Assembly (NCBI GenBank): GCA_018907035.1 | Contig: JACCIC010000287.1 | Span: 310,001-374,000, forward strand | Origin: Sycobia sp. Sy_11 | Lineage: Eukaryota; Arthropoda; Insecta; Hymenoptera; Epichrysomallidae | Reading direction: 5' to 3' | Length of the DNA: 64,000 nt | Shown: piece after piece, positions 23,508 through 35,311 of the stretch | How positions within the stretch are numbered: the stretch's first letter is position 1 | Layout of the letters: every line of letters starts with the position of its first letter | The notes under the pieces: generated by a model | What the model saw: the letters and a program-made list of their open reading frames with translations, nothing else | Told to the model about the DNA's origin: nothing | Databases searched by the model: none | Translations under genes and position numbers: made by a program

Positions 23508-26078
23508 CTATACAATTCTCTGCAAGTCTCTATCTGGGGACGCGACACGTATCTGACGGAACATTTTGACAATGTCCGCAGTAAATACATACAAATACTT
23601 GCGCCAATTAAGTAATATGAGAGATAGATCACTCTGTAAGGCCGGTCCTGATAACAAGAAATCGTTTAAACTTTGACTTTCGCGAGTTTTGCGTGAAGCG
23701 TCGAAAACTACACGGACTTTATATTTTGACGGTGCAGATTGTATTACAGCGTGGTGGGGCAGATACCATGCATTAGGATTATGTATTTCGCACGCAGGTA
23801 TTCGTTCCATATGACCGAGTTGCTCATAGGCAGTCATGAAATCGCGATACGCGGATGCAAGTTGATCTTCGCGATCAAATCGACGATACATATGGGAGAG
23901 CGTACCTAACGCCATACGTCGCGTTTCTGCTCCGACAGCCGGTGGATTCGATTTTAGTGGTAATTGTACCGTGAAACGGCCATTCGCATCCCATGCATGC
24001 TTGTCGACAAACAATTTTTCACAAGTAGATTCGTCTATATTTAATTTATTAAAGGGGCTAAATAACTCCTCAAGTTCCCAGAACCATTGTAAGGACTTAT
24101 CGATAGACTCATCTGTCGCGCACAGTAGAGTTTGCTGTGGCATTTCAATCGAGGCCCCCGCCCGCCGTGAACCTCTCAAGCAGGCTGGGCCAGATACAAT
24201 CCATCCAAGCGCTGTCTCTTGTGCAATAAGGGCAGAGGGACGGAACTTGCGTACTCCAGGAAGAAGTAATGCACCGTAAATATCAGCTCCTAAAATTACG
24301 TCGACTGAATCTGGTATATAAAAGTTCGGATCTGCTAAAGATAAGTCGCCAAAAATGTTAAGATCAATTTCCATTGGTTGACGCGCTGGCAAATTTGACG
24401 TTAATTTCGGAAGCACTAATGCATCAATATTTAGCTCAAATGTAGGCTTTATTAGAGATCGAATAGTAAATTGTGTGGCTAAACGAGCCGTACCAGCAGT
24501 ATTCGAGCCGAGGCCAGTTAACGGGACATGTACGGATCGTTTTTGTAAACCTAAAAGCTGCACGATGGAGTCGGAGATAAAAGAAGTTTCAGATCCCTGA
24601 TCTAATAACGCTCGGACGCGAGTATGTATACCTTGCGGTCCGATAAGTATTAACTGAGCAGTGGCTAAAATTACGGAATATTGACTCACGGAAATAGAAG
24701 CAGTGTGTACGTTAACCGAACCAGCGGCTGGCGAGTCATTTTTTAGCGATCGATTGTCCTCAATTGTGTTCTTGTGTCTCTGATGATTACTCGCGTTGCT
24801 CTCCATATGAATCATCGAATGATGTTTACTTTGGCACTTATAACATCGCTTAGTAGATGTGCATTGATCTACTCTGTGTACGCCTAAGCAATTGAAACAT
24901 AAGCGCAAACGTCGGACTTCATCACGTCGTTCATTCGGTTTTTTACTTCTAAAAGATTCGCACCTGTAAAGAAGATGTGCACCGTGGCAAACTGAACATT
25001 TAATTCGATTGTTGCTCTGATTATTTGCGTGCATTGCATGAAAAACTCTTTTCGCGCCCGGAACGTGTTTAACTAACGGTGTTATTTTCTTTTCAGTTTT
25101 TCCGCCTTGTGAAGCGATCATACCAAGCGTGCGCGTGCGCTTCTCTAAAAATTCAGATAATTCCGAAAATTTTGGGAAAAAATCTAAAGGGTTTACGGAA
25201 TCTATATCATCATTTGCGTGTAATATACTGCTCTTATCTTTTAAGCTGACTTCGGTTTCCCAAGTCTTTCGCGTCTCTGGATCCAAACGTGCGGCTAGAA
25301 TAAATACGAACCATACGTCCCAATTTTCAACCGGCATCTTTAAATTGGATAGAGCTCGAACAATGCGTTGAGCTTCATCGGTAAACGCTCTCAACTCTGT
25401 CGCATCTTCCTTCTTAAGAAATTGTACGTCATAAAGTGTTTGTAGGTGTTTATTGACGATCAGTCGCGGATTATGAAAACGGGCCTTCAAAGCTAGCCAT
25501 GTTGAACAGTAATTAGCGTTCGTCGTCGAAACATCTTTTACTAAATCCGCGGCTTTCCCCTTTAAACATGATTTTAAGTATTGCAACTTCGCTGCATCGG
25601 ATAAGCGAGGTGAATCATGAACTAAAGTCGTAAATAAGTCGCAAAAATTCTCCCAGTCTTCATAGTTCCCTGAAAATGTCGGAAGGTCGAGCTTAGGTAG
25701 TTTCGCTGCACGAGGCTCTATATCAGGAAACGGGCTATTATTTAACGATGACGCGCGCACCATCGATTGAGCGGCAATCTCTAGTTCAAATTGGAGAGTA
25801 CAGAAAAAGTCGATATTTTCCTCATAAAATTCCTGCAACCGAGTGAACACGCCTTCTGTTATATAAGAATCCTGCGCAATACCTTCACGAACTATAATTT
25901 CCTCATGTGTGCTTCGCGCCTCGGTCCATGCTTTTTCAAGTGCGTCTATTCGAAACATAATAATATTTAAATTAAAACTATTTCGTTCCTTTTCTCGCAT
26001 TCTACGTGTAGATGAGTCAAGCTCAGTTAATCGAGAGGCTTGTAATGCAGTCAATCTTCTTAAAGGCGTAGGAGCCAT
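23508..26078 (-). CDS. BEL/Pao gag, protease and N-terminal RT frame
   Basis: An 856-codon frame. Gag occupies about residues 1-360 (LPKLDLPTFSGNYEDWENF is the typical BEL gag core). Three cysteine/histidine knuckles follow at about 365-430 (CSVCHGAH, CFNCLGVHRVDQC, CYKCQSKHHS). The aspartic protease active site is VRALLDQGSETSFIS. The start of RT shows KVRVVFDASRK and TADIVKMFRQI. A premature TAG ends the frame soon after, before the RT catalytic box. The long open frame suggests gag and protease may still be translatable, but RT is not. Confidence 0.85.
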   Translation of the reverse strand: MAPTPLRRLTALQASRLTELDSSTRRMREKERNSFNLNIIMFRIDALEKAWTEARSTHEEIIVREGIAQDSYITEGVFTRLQEFYEENIDFFCTLQFELEIAAQSMVRASSLNNSPFPDIEPRAAKLPKLDLPTFSGNYEDWENFCDLFTTLVHDSPRLSDAAKLQYLKSCLKGKAADLVKDVSTTNANYCSTWLALKARFHNPRLIVNKHLQTLYDVQFLKKEDATELRAFTDEAQRIVRALSNLKMPVENWDVWFVFILAARLDPETRKTWETEVSLKDKSSILHANDDIDSVNPLDFFPKFSELSEFLEKRTRTLGMIASQGGKTEKKITPLVKHVPGAKRVFHAMHANNQSNNRIKCSVCHGAHLLYRCESFRSKKPNERRDEVRRLRLCFNCLGVHRVDQCTSTKRCYKCQSKHHSMIHMESNASNHQRHKNTIEDNRSLKNDSPAAGSVNVHTASISVSQYSVILATAQLILIGPQGIHTRVRALLDQGSETSFISDSIVQLLGLQKRSVHVPLTGLGSNTAGTARLATQFTIRSLIKPTFELNIDALVLPKLTSNLPARQPMEIDLNIFGDLSLADPNFYIPDSVDVILGADIYGALLLPGVRKFRPSALIAQETALGWIVSGPACLRGSRRAGASIEMPQQTLLCATDESIDKSLQWFWELEELFSPFNKLNIDESTCEKLFVDKHAWDANGRFTVQLPLKSNPPAVGAETRRMALGTLSHMYRRFDREDQLASAYRDFMTAYEQLGHMERIPACEIHNPNAWYLPHHAVIQSAPSKYKVRVVFDASRKTRESQSLNDFLLSGPALQSDLSLILLNWRKYLYVFTADIVKMFRQIRVASPDRDLQRIV

Positions 26079-26579
26079 TTCTATTAAATAAGAATTTTAC
26101 TTGATTTTAATAATTGATATTTGATTTTCTTTTTCCCTTTGCAAGATAAATTCAATTACTTAATAAATTATTAAACAATCAAAAAAAGGAAAGAATAAAA
26201 GAACAGAAAAATTCTATATAAATATAGTGGTTGTAAAGAAAGATATTCGTCGTAATAAAATAAGATCTACAACTAAATTTAACTGTTATATAAACTGATT
26301 TACCAAACGTTAGTCATAAAACTTTTGTTTATATTAGCGGAACCACACCGCGCCCGGTGCGCCGGATATGTTTGATAAACAATAATTCCGGCTAAGACGA
26401 TTGAGCGCAATGAAGCTCTTTGTCCACGTCGGTTCGAGATAAGGAACTGATAAATGATGAAATTCCAGCGCATACTTAGTTCGAGAATCTTATAGAAAAT
26501 AAATTTTCTCTATGTCCTAATAACTTATATATAATAATTAGAATACGATTAAATCAAACCTCGCACGATCATCCACTTC

Positions 26580-26596
26580 CTCACCCGGGGCACCAA
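26580..26596 (-). other. BEL/Pao primer-binding site
   Basis: On the minus strand, TGGTGCCCCGGGTGAGG lies one base after the LTR's terminal AACA. The leading TGG is as expected for a tRNA 3' CCA complement. The tRNA species was not determined. Confidence 0.6.
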
Positions 26597-26636
26597 TGTT
26601 AATTCTGACTTACCAAAGTGATATTATTACGTATAC

Positions 26637-26691
<55 letters not shown>

Positions 26692-27622
26692 TTCTATTAA
26701 GGAGTGGATGGGGAATCGTGCCAAATTTAATTTAATTAAACTACCATATGATATGTATATATAGAACAGAATTTATATTTATTTGCTAATTAAAATTAAG
26801 CTAATGGTCAACGGCGTTAAAAAACTCTAGCTGCAAGTAGAGAAAAAGCCTGTTGCCTACAACTCTACATAAACTTAATACATCTACTACAATCAGTTAA
26901 ACTAAATATTATTATCCTACAAATTAAACTCTACAATATATATAATCAACGTAAAACAAAGTTATACTTAAGTTTAATACCGCAAACAATACTTATCTTC
27001 TATATGCGTACACGAAATTAACTTAAATTATACACCTCAATGTACATATGAAAATACCGAGAGCTCTCGTAAAAGCAACGATTGAACTGCCTCCAAGTTT
27101 CTTAGTTGTGCGGCGGTTAGGTCCCCAAGCACCTGGCTCCACCAACGGATGGACTTCAGGTGCCCTGCAACAGCACGCCCAAAGGATGGGAGTTAACGAG
27201 CAGCCGGTAGATAGGCTGCAAGAGCCGTGGCCCCTTAGGTTCCCGGGTGAGATGATCAGTCGGTGCACACGACTGACGCAATGGCCAAACGTTTAAATCA
27301 CAATGACCACACCGCGAAACACACAACTCTGTACACTACACAGAATCAGTCCTTCTATAAATCCGAACACAAAGGGTCGAACAGTAATTTTATTGAATAC
27401 ACGTACTTAGAGGCAATCGAAACGTTTCTGTCCGAGCCCGCCGGCCCGGCTCAGTTCAAAACCGAATTCTCGCTCCCCCCACTCTCAACTCAAAAGCGCT
27501 CGACACGCGCGTGTTGCGCCGGCGATTGACGATTTATAAACAAATCTACTCTTATCGTAAACCTATAAGTATATGGATAAATACTGTACATAAAAGCTAT
27601 AAAAGATACATTTCTCCGAACA
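26597..27622 (-). repeat. BEL/Pao 5' LTR (1026 bp)
   Basis: It begins TGTTCGG and ends AACA on the minus strand, next to the primer site. It contains the same (TA)n tract as the other LTR (about 26638-26688). By-eye differences from the left LTR are about a dozen, clustered in the segment 27437-27500. Confidence 0.9.
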
Positions 27623-30328
27623 AATAGGATCTACAACTTTTGTTTCAACAATTTTTTTCTAAATTCAAAATTATTCCTTAAAACTTGATTTTGATCATTT
27701 TTACAGTGTTTGGGTGCCTGGTGTTGCCACATCCATGATCGCTCCACTCTTCAGTACATTCAAAGGAATCATTTAAACTAATTTTCGGCTGAGGATAAAT
27801 TGGTCACTAAGATATGTCGCTAGCTCCCGGACTAAAATTATCTGTGCCGTAGCCGCCGGCCGCTCACGTACTTCATTTGTTACGTTGACTTCATTTGAAA
27901 TGTCGTATTGAGACAGATGTTCGTGGTCATGATCGAATATGTCTCGAATAACTGCAAAATCTACCTCGATTCGTTTTTACATATCTTGCACGCTAAGAAC
28001 GTTTAGAACATATTCAGCCGCACTATAAAAACACATTTATCACACTACACCCGTATGTGCCTACCTGGTCCTTTAACTTTTAAATGATTGTATAGATAGA
28101 TTAAATAAGACAACAGTATTGGTGAAAATAGAAGTATTTATTTTGATTATAATACATAAACGGAACAAAATCTTTCTATCATGCTATACCTTAATGTAAC
28201 TTAATATTTACCAGTTTTGTGTGAGTACTACGGAGCTATCGATTCGCTTCATACGATCACGGTACATAACGCTTATCCAGGCTCGCTAGCCCTACCTTGC
28301 GTACTTATATGATGGGTACAACTAATATCATCTACATACTTGAGTATACTAAATGAGAGAATGCAAAAAAATATATAATCTGCAAAAATACGCCGGACTT
28401 TACTAAACCATACACTTTAGTACTCGAAGATATAATTAGGCGCATTAAGTACTTTCAAGCTCTCTTAATAATGCTTAAATAAGATCGATGTGAAGGTATT
28501 GCAGTACATTTTTCGACTATGTCAAATTATGTAAATCTATATGCATATATAGCGGTTAAGCAGGCACTGATACATACAAATTGACAGAGTTGAATGGTAT
28601 TAATGTAAAATTCTTGGCTATCGGACAAATCCGCTAATTTCTAGAAAATAGCAGTGCTAAACACGCTACCTAGTTCGTGGATAACAAGCTTCATTGCCAA
28701 TAGCAATACTCAACATATTTTCTTTTTTTCAAATCTTTGAAAATGCAGCTTTATAGAGACTTACTTCAAATTTAATTTATTTGAAAATTAAATCACGAAG
28801 TAATGAGGAACAATTTAACAAAAATAATTCGTTTCAGTGCTCTATAATATAATTAATGGTATCAGTAGAAGTCTAGTGAACTTACTATTCTTTATGGCAT
28901 GTGAGATGAAAATATATCCACGTGATTGATAAATTTTCCGATAACTTTATCCATTTGAAGTAAAAGTAATAAAATTACAGATATCTTAAGTTTTCAATAA
29001 AAATATAAGATTTTTTTTTAATATTATTCCGGGAAAATAAAAGCTTTTCCTATTATTACGAAATAAAATTCATTATTTCTATGAAATTTTGCTATATTAT
29101 AGAAAATACAAGTCATTATTACGTGGTGCGATAAAATTAATTTCATAAAGTCATGTAATAAAATAATAAAATCTAATGATTTATACTAAATATTTAAAAT
29201 AAAAAGATCTTTTAGATGATTTACTCAAATGAAGTAGATGGATTATGCTGGTTTTCTGCTTCAGCTGAAGGTAATTTCTCCTTTCTGAAGCTCGTCAGAT
29301 CGGCCAAAGAGCTGGCTGTCGAGATAGGCAGATAATGAAAATAGGTTCCGACCTTGAATCGAACCTAGGGCGATTATATAAATTTCTATTCGTAAATTTT
29401 AATCTCTTATATATCTCGTGAATCGTACCTCCCGCAAACTGGATTAAATATATCACCCGAATATTGCAGCTTCTCTTTATAAAGAAAACTATAAATAATA
29501 TTCATTCTCAACTAGATATAAATAATTCAAAGTAATCAGAAGTCAGTATTTATAAGGACGAATACCAATTTATTATGCACCTTTCACAGATTAATTAGTT
29601 ATGATATAATTTACATATGCATTACATATGCATATAATATTACAAGTATCATTTTCGGATTAGTTAGCATGTATGTAATACTAAAAAACTGTTATATTTC
29701 TAATACAATAAAATAACAAAAATTATCAAACTAATGTCAATAATAAACTTGATTTATTGTATGTTGATTTTTGCGAGACATTCCGAGTTCTTGTTATACC
29801 TGCATGTAGTCACACAGCATGTGTCCACAGGGTTAAATGATTATATGCAGGTACTTCTTTATAGTTGTATGGATTCTACTGCAATAACTTGTCTGCAACT
29901 TCCTCTTAAGTAATCAAACTGTATCAAATATTAATAATAATTAATGCATTTGAGTTGTATAGAGTAAAATAACAAAAATATGATAAAAGAACTTTTTCTA
30001 TATTCAACGAATAAGAATATTAGTTGTTACAAAACTGTGCAAACGTACGAATTCTGCAAAGTTACCAATTTAATTTAAAATATTATAAGATGATTATAAT
30101 AACTTAAAGTATATACTATTAGCAAAATAAAATACTGAATGTTGTCTGCGCGTGCGTGCGTGTGTGCGTTAATGTATTTTAATACAATAGGACATGGTGA
30201 AGTGTAACGTAATAAGGTAAGATAAGCGCTTAATATCTGGACAGCGATACAGTTGAAATTATAATAAATATAAAAGCTGAAAATGATAAGAAGATGAACA
30301 ATATTAGATGTTTAGATGGTTGAATATA
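27623..30328. other. mostly gene-free AT-rich stretch with one coding-like patch
   Basis: On the minus strand about 27985-27808 reads continuously as KRIEVDFAVIRDIFDHDHEH, then VNVTNEVRERPAATAQIILV and RELATYLSDQFILSRKLV before a stop. It has no ATG or recognised family and could be an exon or a transposon relic. A tRNA B-box-like GGTTCGATTC occurs at about 29370 (minus) without an A box. I see nothing else. Confidence 0.35.
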
Positions 30329-30820
30329 CAGGGTATTCGAAATATTCCGGACCCCCCACTTATAACATAAAGTAAGCACTTTGGAAAAAACTGTTAAGTA
30401 CAAAAGTTGTTCAGTTTTGAAGGTTGAACTAAATGGTGCCCTTCGATTTGTTATTGATTATCATTTTCAAGGTCATTTGAAGGTCATCTTCAGTTTTTAA
30501 ATAGGGATCCCTATTTTTTATTTCAGATTCTGAAAGAGGAAGAAATTTTACATTTGGATATGTATCCACGTTATGGCTCAAAATGACCTACACACGTCAG
30601 TTAGGGGTTAAATGACTATTTACTAGCAGAAAAATCCCGATTATTTAGAACTTTCGAGCGTATTCGACCAATACTGAAGTAATTTGATTTTGTAAGACAA
30701 ACTTTATGGTCACCATTTAGTTCAACCTTCAAAACTGAACAACTTTTGTATTTAATATATTTTTCCAAAGTACTTACTTTACGTTACAAGTGCGGGGTCC
30801 GGAACATTTCGAACACCCTA
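30329..30820. mobile_element. foldback MITE, 492 bp, TA target
   Basis: The first 110 bases or so (CAGGGTATTCGAAATATTCC, then GGACCCCCCACTTATAACAT) are complementary to the last 110, which end GGGGTCCGGAACATTTCGAA and then CACCCT. TA flanks both ends. The core of about 270 bp is non-coding. Long inverted arms and a TA target suggest a Tc1/mariner-type non-autonomous element. Confidence 0.8.
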
Positions 30821-30966
30821 TATTAATAGATTTAAAGCTCCTGTAGTGAGAAATGTTTTAACAATGATAATTTATTTATATCTGGTTAATATACCTGTAA
30901 CCATATATCATCATAATTAGCATATCGTGAAAATACTCTTTGTTTTAACTATTGGCCATTTAAATA

Positions 30967-31882
30967 TTGGGAGACGAACATAGTTTCCGACCTTTTCTAA
31001 CGCAAAAAGGACATTTATGATAGAAAATGGATAGACGTTAGCTTAATCAAAATATTTTCCGTCATTTTCTACTACTTTTTTGCCATCTTTCTGACAATAT
31101 GGCGATACCGTGGAAAAATATCGATGGCGGTTTCGAGGCGATCTAATCAGTTATAAATTCTCGCACTTCTTGAACATATCGGAAGGACCTATTAAGAAAG
31201 TCGTGCTGCGTCGATCTGAACAGGTGGTAATCAGAAAGCGCTATGTCTAGCGAGTACGTTAGGTGCGGCAACACTTTTCATTCGAGCACCAAGAGGGTGT
31301 TTTTGACGACTATTGCAACATGTAGCCGAGTGCTGTCATGCAAGAGAATGACTTTAAGCCTATTGCTCGAGATTGCTGATCTATGTTTGCACACTATGTT
31401 GGTCCCACCAAATGCATAGCAATATCTTTTGGCCATGGATGTTCCGTTTGCAAACTGCTCTTTCGCTGACTCCTAACTTATTAGCAAGTTCTTACTGCGT
31501 TTGAGCTGAGTTTTCGTCCAATAATGCTTGCAATTCACTATCTTTAAACTTTTTCGGTTGTCCAGAACGTTCTTTGTTATTAACATGAGTATCTCCACTT
31601 CAAAAACGCTGAAATCACTCTTTACAACGATGGAGCTTGTTATAAACGATGGAGCTTGTTCGCCATAAAATTCTTGAAGCACTCGATAAGTTTCTGCTGC
31701 ACTTTTTTTCAAATCAAAATAGTGCAAATGGACATGTCAAAAAAATAATGATGATACCTATTAACCGAATTGTATTGGTAAATGCCAAAACTAAAAAATA
31801 AGTACTAGATCCGACACATCTGATTTCGTAATATTTATATCGTCATCTAAACATAAAGGTCGAAAACTAAGTTCGCCTCCTT
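30967..31882 (-). mobile_element. mariner B2, decayed
   Basis: The ends GGGAGACGAACATAGTTTCC (left) and the complement of GGAGGCGAACTTAGTTTTCG (right) match family B at 1-557. On the minus strand the N-terminal helix is readable (FDLKKSAAETYRVLQEFYGE at about 31718-31660). An internal duplication of ACGATGGAGCTTGTT is visible at 31627-31657. The remainder is frameshifted. Confidence 0.8.
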
Positions 31883-32308
31883 ATATAATATATTATTGGA
31901 GAACTAAAAAAATGGAAGCCATGAGCGCTCGAGAAAAACGTCAAAGAATTGCTCAAATTAGTAAAATTTTGGAGTTCATTCAAATTCAAAAAAAAAACTG
32001 AAAATTACAGAAATACATTAAAGTAAAGCATAAGAAATATTGTAGTAAATGTAAGACTAGAAAAAAGTATCATGGATTTCTCTCCACATAATCGGAAAGG
32101 CTTTATAAAGGGAAGACTGATGTAAAAGATTTCAATATGGAACTTCACTGTATTATTGCATTATTGAACTCTTAATACAAATTAAAATTTTTATTGTACT
32201 TCCGAACCTGAAACTAAAATTTATTTTACGATTTTTTATTATATTATATGATTCATTAAGATAAATAAAATAATTATATCATATTTATTCTATTTTTTAA
32301 ATATAATA
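31883..32308. other. gene-free spacer
   Basis: A short charged plus frame (MEAMSARE, then KRQRIAQISKILEFIQIQ) at 31912-31995 stops quickly. It is too short to call and no family is recognised. Confidence 0.35.
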
Positions 32309-33598
32309 TGGGGTTGCGAAATATAGTACAACACTTAAATAAATACTTTAAGCATAACAAGTTCACTCCATATATACTCTGTGCTGTCAAAGCGGCCATG
32401 GCTACCATTTTGATTTTAACGCATTTTTTTCTGTCTCAATAAGATATTAAAGTTTAAAAATGAAATAATTATATTTATAAAATTTAAAATAACGTATTAT
32501 ACATATTATATAAATCAAAATATAAATGTTTGCGCTCAAAAGTTATAGACGTGTAAACATGAAGTTCAGTAACGCCGAAATTCGTGCTATTTTAAAGTTT
32601 TCCTTCGTCAAAGGCTAATCCGGTAGAAAAACATTCCGTGAAATTAATGGTGTTTTGGGGGATGGAACGCTATCACTTCGAACCGCAGAGGAATGGTTTC
32701 GACGATTCAGAGCCGGTGAAAACGATACCATGGATAAGCCAGCCGGCGAAAGACCTGTGACGACAAATACCGATCAAATCATGGAATTTATCGAGTTAGA
32801 CTGGCATGTGGCATCTCGTAACATCGCCCAGGAGATGAGAGTTAGTCACCAAACCATTTGAAACCATCTGCAGAAGGCTGGATACAAAAAAAGCTTGATG
32901 TTTGGGTGCCACATGATTTGACGCAAACAACCCTTCTGGACCGAATCAACGCCTGCGATGTGCTGCTGAAACGGAAAAAACTCGACCTATTTTTGAAGCG
33001 GATGGTGACTGGCGACGAAAAATAGATCACATGCGACAATATCAATCGAAAACGGTTGTGGTCCAAAGCCGGTGGATCGTCAAACAGTGGCCAAGCCGGA
33101 ATTGACGGCCAGGATGGTTTTGCTGTTTGTTTGGTGGGATTGGAAGGGAATCATCCACTATGAGCTGCTCCCATATGTCAAGACGCTTAATTCTACCATC
33201 TACTGTGAACAACTGGACCGCTTGAAGCATGCTATCGACCAGAAGCGTCCACAATGTGCCAAAAGGAAGGGTGCAGTGTTCCACCAGGACTTCGGATGGG
33301 AGGTTTTATCGCATCTACCATATAGCCTGGACATAGCGCTAAGTGATTATTACCTGTTCCTGTCCATGTCGAACGCCCTTGATGGTGTCAAGTTGGACTC
33401 AAAAGAGGCTTGTGAAGAGTTCTTCGCATATAAGGAGAGGGGTTTCTACGAGAGGGGTATTGTGAAGTTGCCGTCGAGATGGAAACAGATAATCGAACAA
33501 AACGGCGCATATTTGAAGTAAATTTGATCACTGTAACACTTTTTATAAAGCATTGAATGAAGAGCAAAAAAGCGGAAGGGAGATATTTGACAACCTAA
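32309..33598 (+). mobile_element. mariner E, decayed
   Basis: The right end is the complement of TTAGGTTGTCAAATATCTCC next to TA; the left end GGGGTTGCGAAATATAG is a poorer match. Coding pieces on the plus strand: MKFSNAEIRAILKFSFVKG with a stop, then SLRTAEEWFRRFRAGENDTM, NIAQEMRVSHQTI, and a long C-terminal part (33072-33521) with LLFVWWDWKGIIHYELLP and a FHQD box. After FHQD about 20 residues are missing and the text resumes at FGWEVLSHLPYSLDIALSDY. The second and third aspartates are visible but their spacing is wrong. Confidence 0.85.
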
Positions 33599-33604
33599 TA
33601 TATA

Positions 33605-34330
33605 TACGAGGTCAGACAATAAGTAATACGATCGATGTTATTTCTTGGTCTGTGGTAACACTGCGAACCTGTAACTCCACGACCGTAATAGTAGATCCCT
33701 ACTCTCTCAATTGAGATCTTGACGACCCTTATATGATCATTTCTTCGCCAGCTGTTTAGTGTTTTGTAACAACGCGCGAGTAGTGCATGTCAGGAAAATT
33801 GAACAGAGAAATGTAGAGTAATGGTGTGCGATAAAATTTTGTGCGAAACTGAGCGAAATTGTGACAGAAACTTATGAAAAAGTGCTCAAAGTATATGGTA
33901 GTGATGCTCTGGGTCGCAGTCTGGTGCTTCAGTGGCATCCCGATCTTAAAAAATGCCGTGAGAGCGTCAAAGACGAGGCGCGCAGCGGAAGGTAAATTCA
34001 AGTGCGAACCGATGCGACAACAAGGTGCCCTTGTTCGTTATGACCAACGACTAACAATTCGAATGTTGGTTGATGAGTTAAATATTAACCAGGAAACAGC
34101 GCGAAGATGGCACCGAAAAACCTTTCAGATGAGCAAAAAGCCTACCGAATAAACATTGATCAAGATTGTCTCGAGGAGGTGGAAAGTGATCTTACTCTTT
34201 TCGATCGAGTTACAACTGATGATGAAAGTTGGCTCCTTCAATATGACACCGAAACTAAATGACAAAGCCAACAGTGGCTGTTCCCTGAAGCGCCAAGGCC
34301 AAAGACGGCGAGCCTGTTGGAACTAATGAA
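33605..34330 (+). mobile_element. mariner C2, 3' part replaced
   Basis: It starts ACGAGGTCAGACAATAAGTA only six bases after the end of mariner E. The N-terminus is like the copy at 756. The first catalytic region remains as DRVTTDDESWLLQYD (the usual TGDE reads TDDE). The copy then runs into a different mariner without a recognisable right end. Confidence 0.75.
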
Positions 34331-35235
34331 GAAAAGGCCGAGGAAATGATGTTCCAAAATCGTCGTGTCGGCTTCAGAGAGATAGCAGAGGCTCTCAACA
34401 TATTTTATGGATCGATTCAACATATTTTGGTTAATGTTTTGCATATGAAGCGTGTGAATGCCAGACTTGTTTCAAAACATCTGAATCTTTTGCAAAACCA
34501 ACTTCAAGTAGATCGCAAAAGAGATGCTTCAAAGCGTAGCTGAGGATCCTACATTCATCAAATGTATCATTACTGATGTATGTCAAGACATAGGTTTTTG
34601 TATATGACGTCAAAACTACCCAACAATCTTGCGAATGGTGCTCCAAAAATAAGGTGAAACCGAAAAAACCACTTCAAAGTCGATCGAAAATCAAGGTTAT
34701 GTTCATCGTTTTTTTTGAATACCATGAGATGTTTCACCATAAGTTCGTTCCTGGAGTTCAAACGGTCAATATGGAGTACTACTTGGCCGTTTTGAGACGA
34801 TTACATGAAGCAATTCGTCGTAAACGACCGGATTTATGGACAGACAATTCATGGTTTTTTCACCACGATAATGCGCCGGCACATTCCAGCATGATTGTGT
34901 TTGATTTTTTGGCCAAACACGAAATGAAAGTCATCGATCAGCCACAGTATTCGTCAGATTTGGCTCCCTGTGACTTTTTCCTCTTTTCGAAGCTCAAAAA
35001 TCAGCTTCGGGGAACGTACTATGAGTCCATTGAAACCATAAAAAGTCATTCGCTAAAGAAACTGAAGGCAATCCCACGTGAGACTTGCAACAGGTGTATG
35101 GAAAATTGGATTGAGCGTTGGCATGCTTGTATTGGCTCGAAAGGAGCCTATTTAAAAGGCGATAATAAAGATTTGTATTAAAATTCGTAAAAATGTGGTT
35201 TCTTTTTGATCAGTCCTGGTCAAATTTGATCACAA
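34330..35235 (+). mobile_element. mariner D, C-terminal two thirds
   Basis: It begins mid-gene with NRRVGFREIAEALNIFYGSI and LVNVLHMKRVNARLV, passes two frame breaks, and then gives a long open part (34654-35181). That part has FIVFFEYHEMFHHKFVPGVQ, the catalytic FHHDNAPAHSS and APCDFFLFSKLKNQL boxes, and the end RWHACIGSKGAYLKGDN. The first catalytic region is scrambled (CIITDVC in place of TGDE). Its missing 5' end and abrupt start suggest insertion into, or recombination with, C2. Confidence 0.8.
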
Positions 35236-35252
35236 GTATCAAATTTGATCAC

Positions 35253-35255
<3 letters not shown>

Positions 35256-35309
<54 letters not shown>
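35256..35309. repeat. (TA)n microsatellite
   Basis: About 26 TA units, immediately upstream of hairpin repeat copy 3. Confidence 0.95.

Positions 35310-35311
<2 letters not shown>

Larger units (their letters stand above)
20201..27622 (-). mobile_element. BEL/Pao LTR retrotransposon, defective
   Basis: A full-length structure on the minus strand: 5' LTR (26597-27622), primer site, gag-protease-RT frame, broken pol, integrase, 3' LTR (20201-21183). The LTRs differ at roughly a dozen sites over about 930 aligned bases, so insertion was fairly recent. The gag/aspartic protease/RT/integrase order, the zinc knuckles and the SPHYGGLWEA motif in integrase identify BEL/Pao. Large internal deletions make it non-autonomous. 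A target duplication could not be verified because the 3' LTR edge is buried in a TA tract. Confidence 0.9.

Noticed and set aside
29340..29400. tRNA B-box-like motif (GGTTCGATTC on the minus strand) suggesting a tRNA or SINE
   Set aside because: No A box or cloverleaf pairing was found around it.
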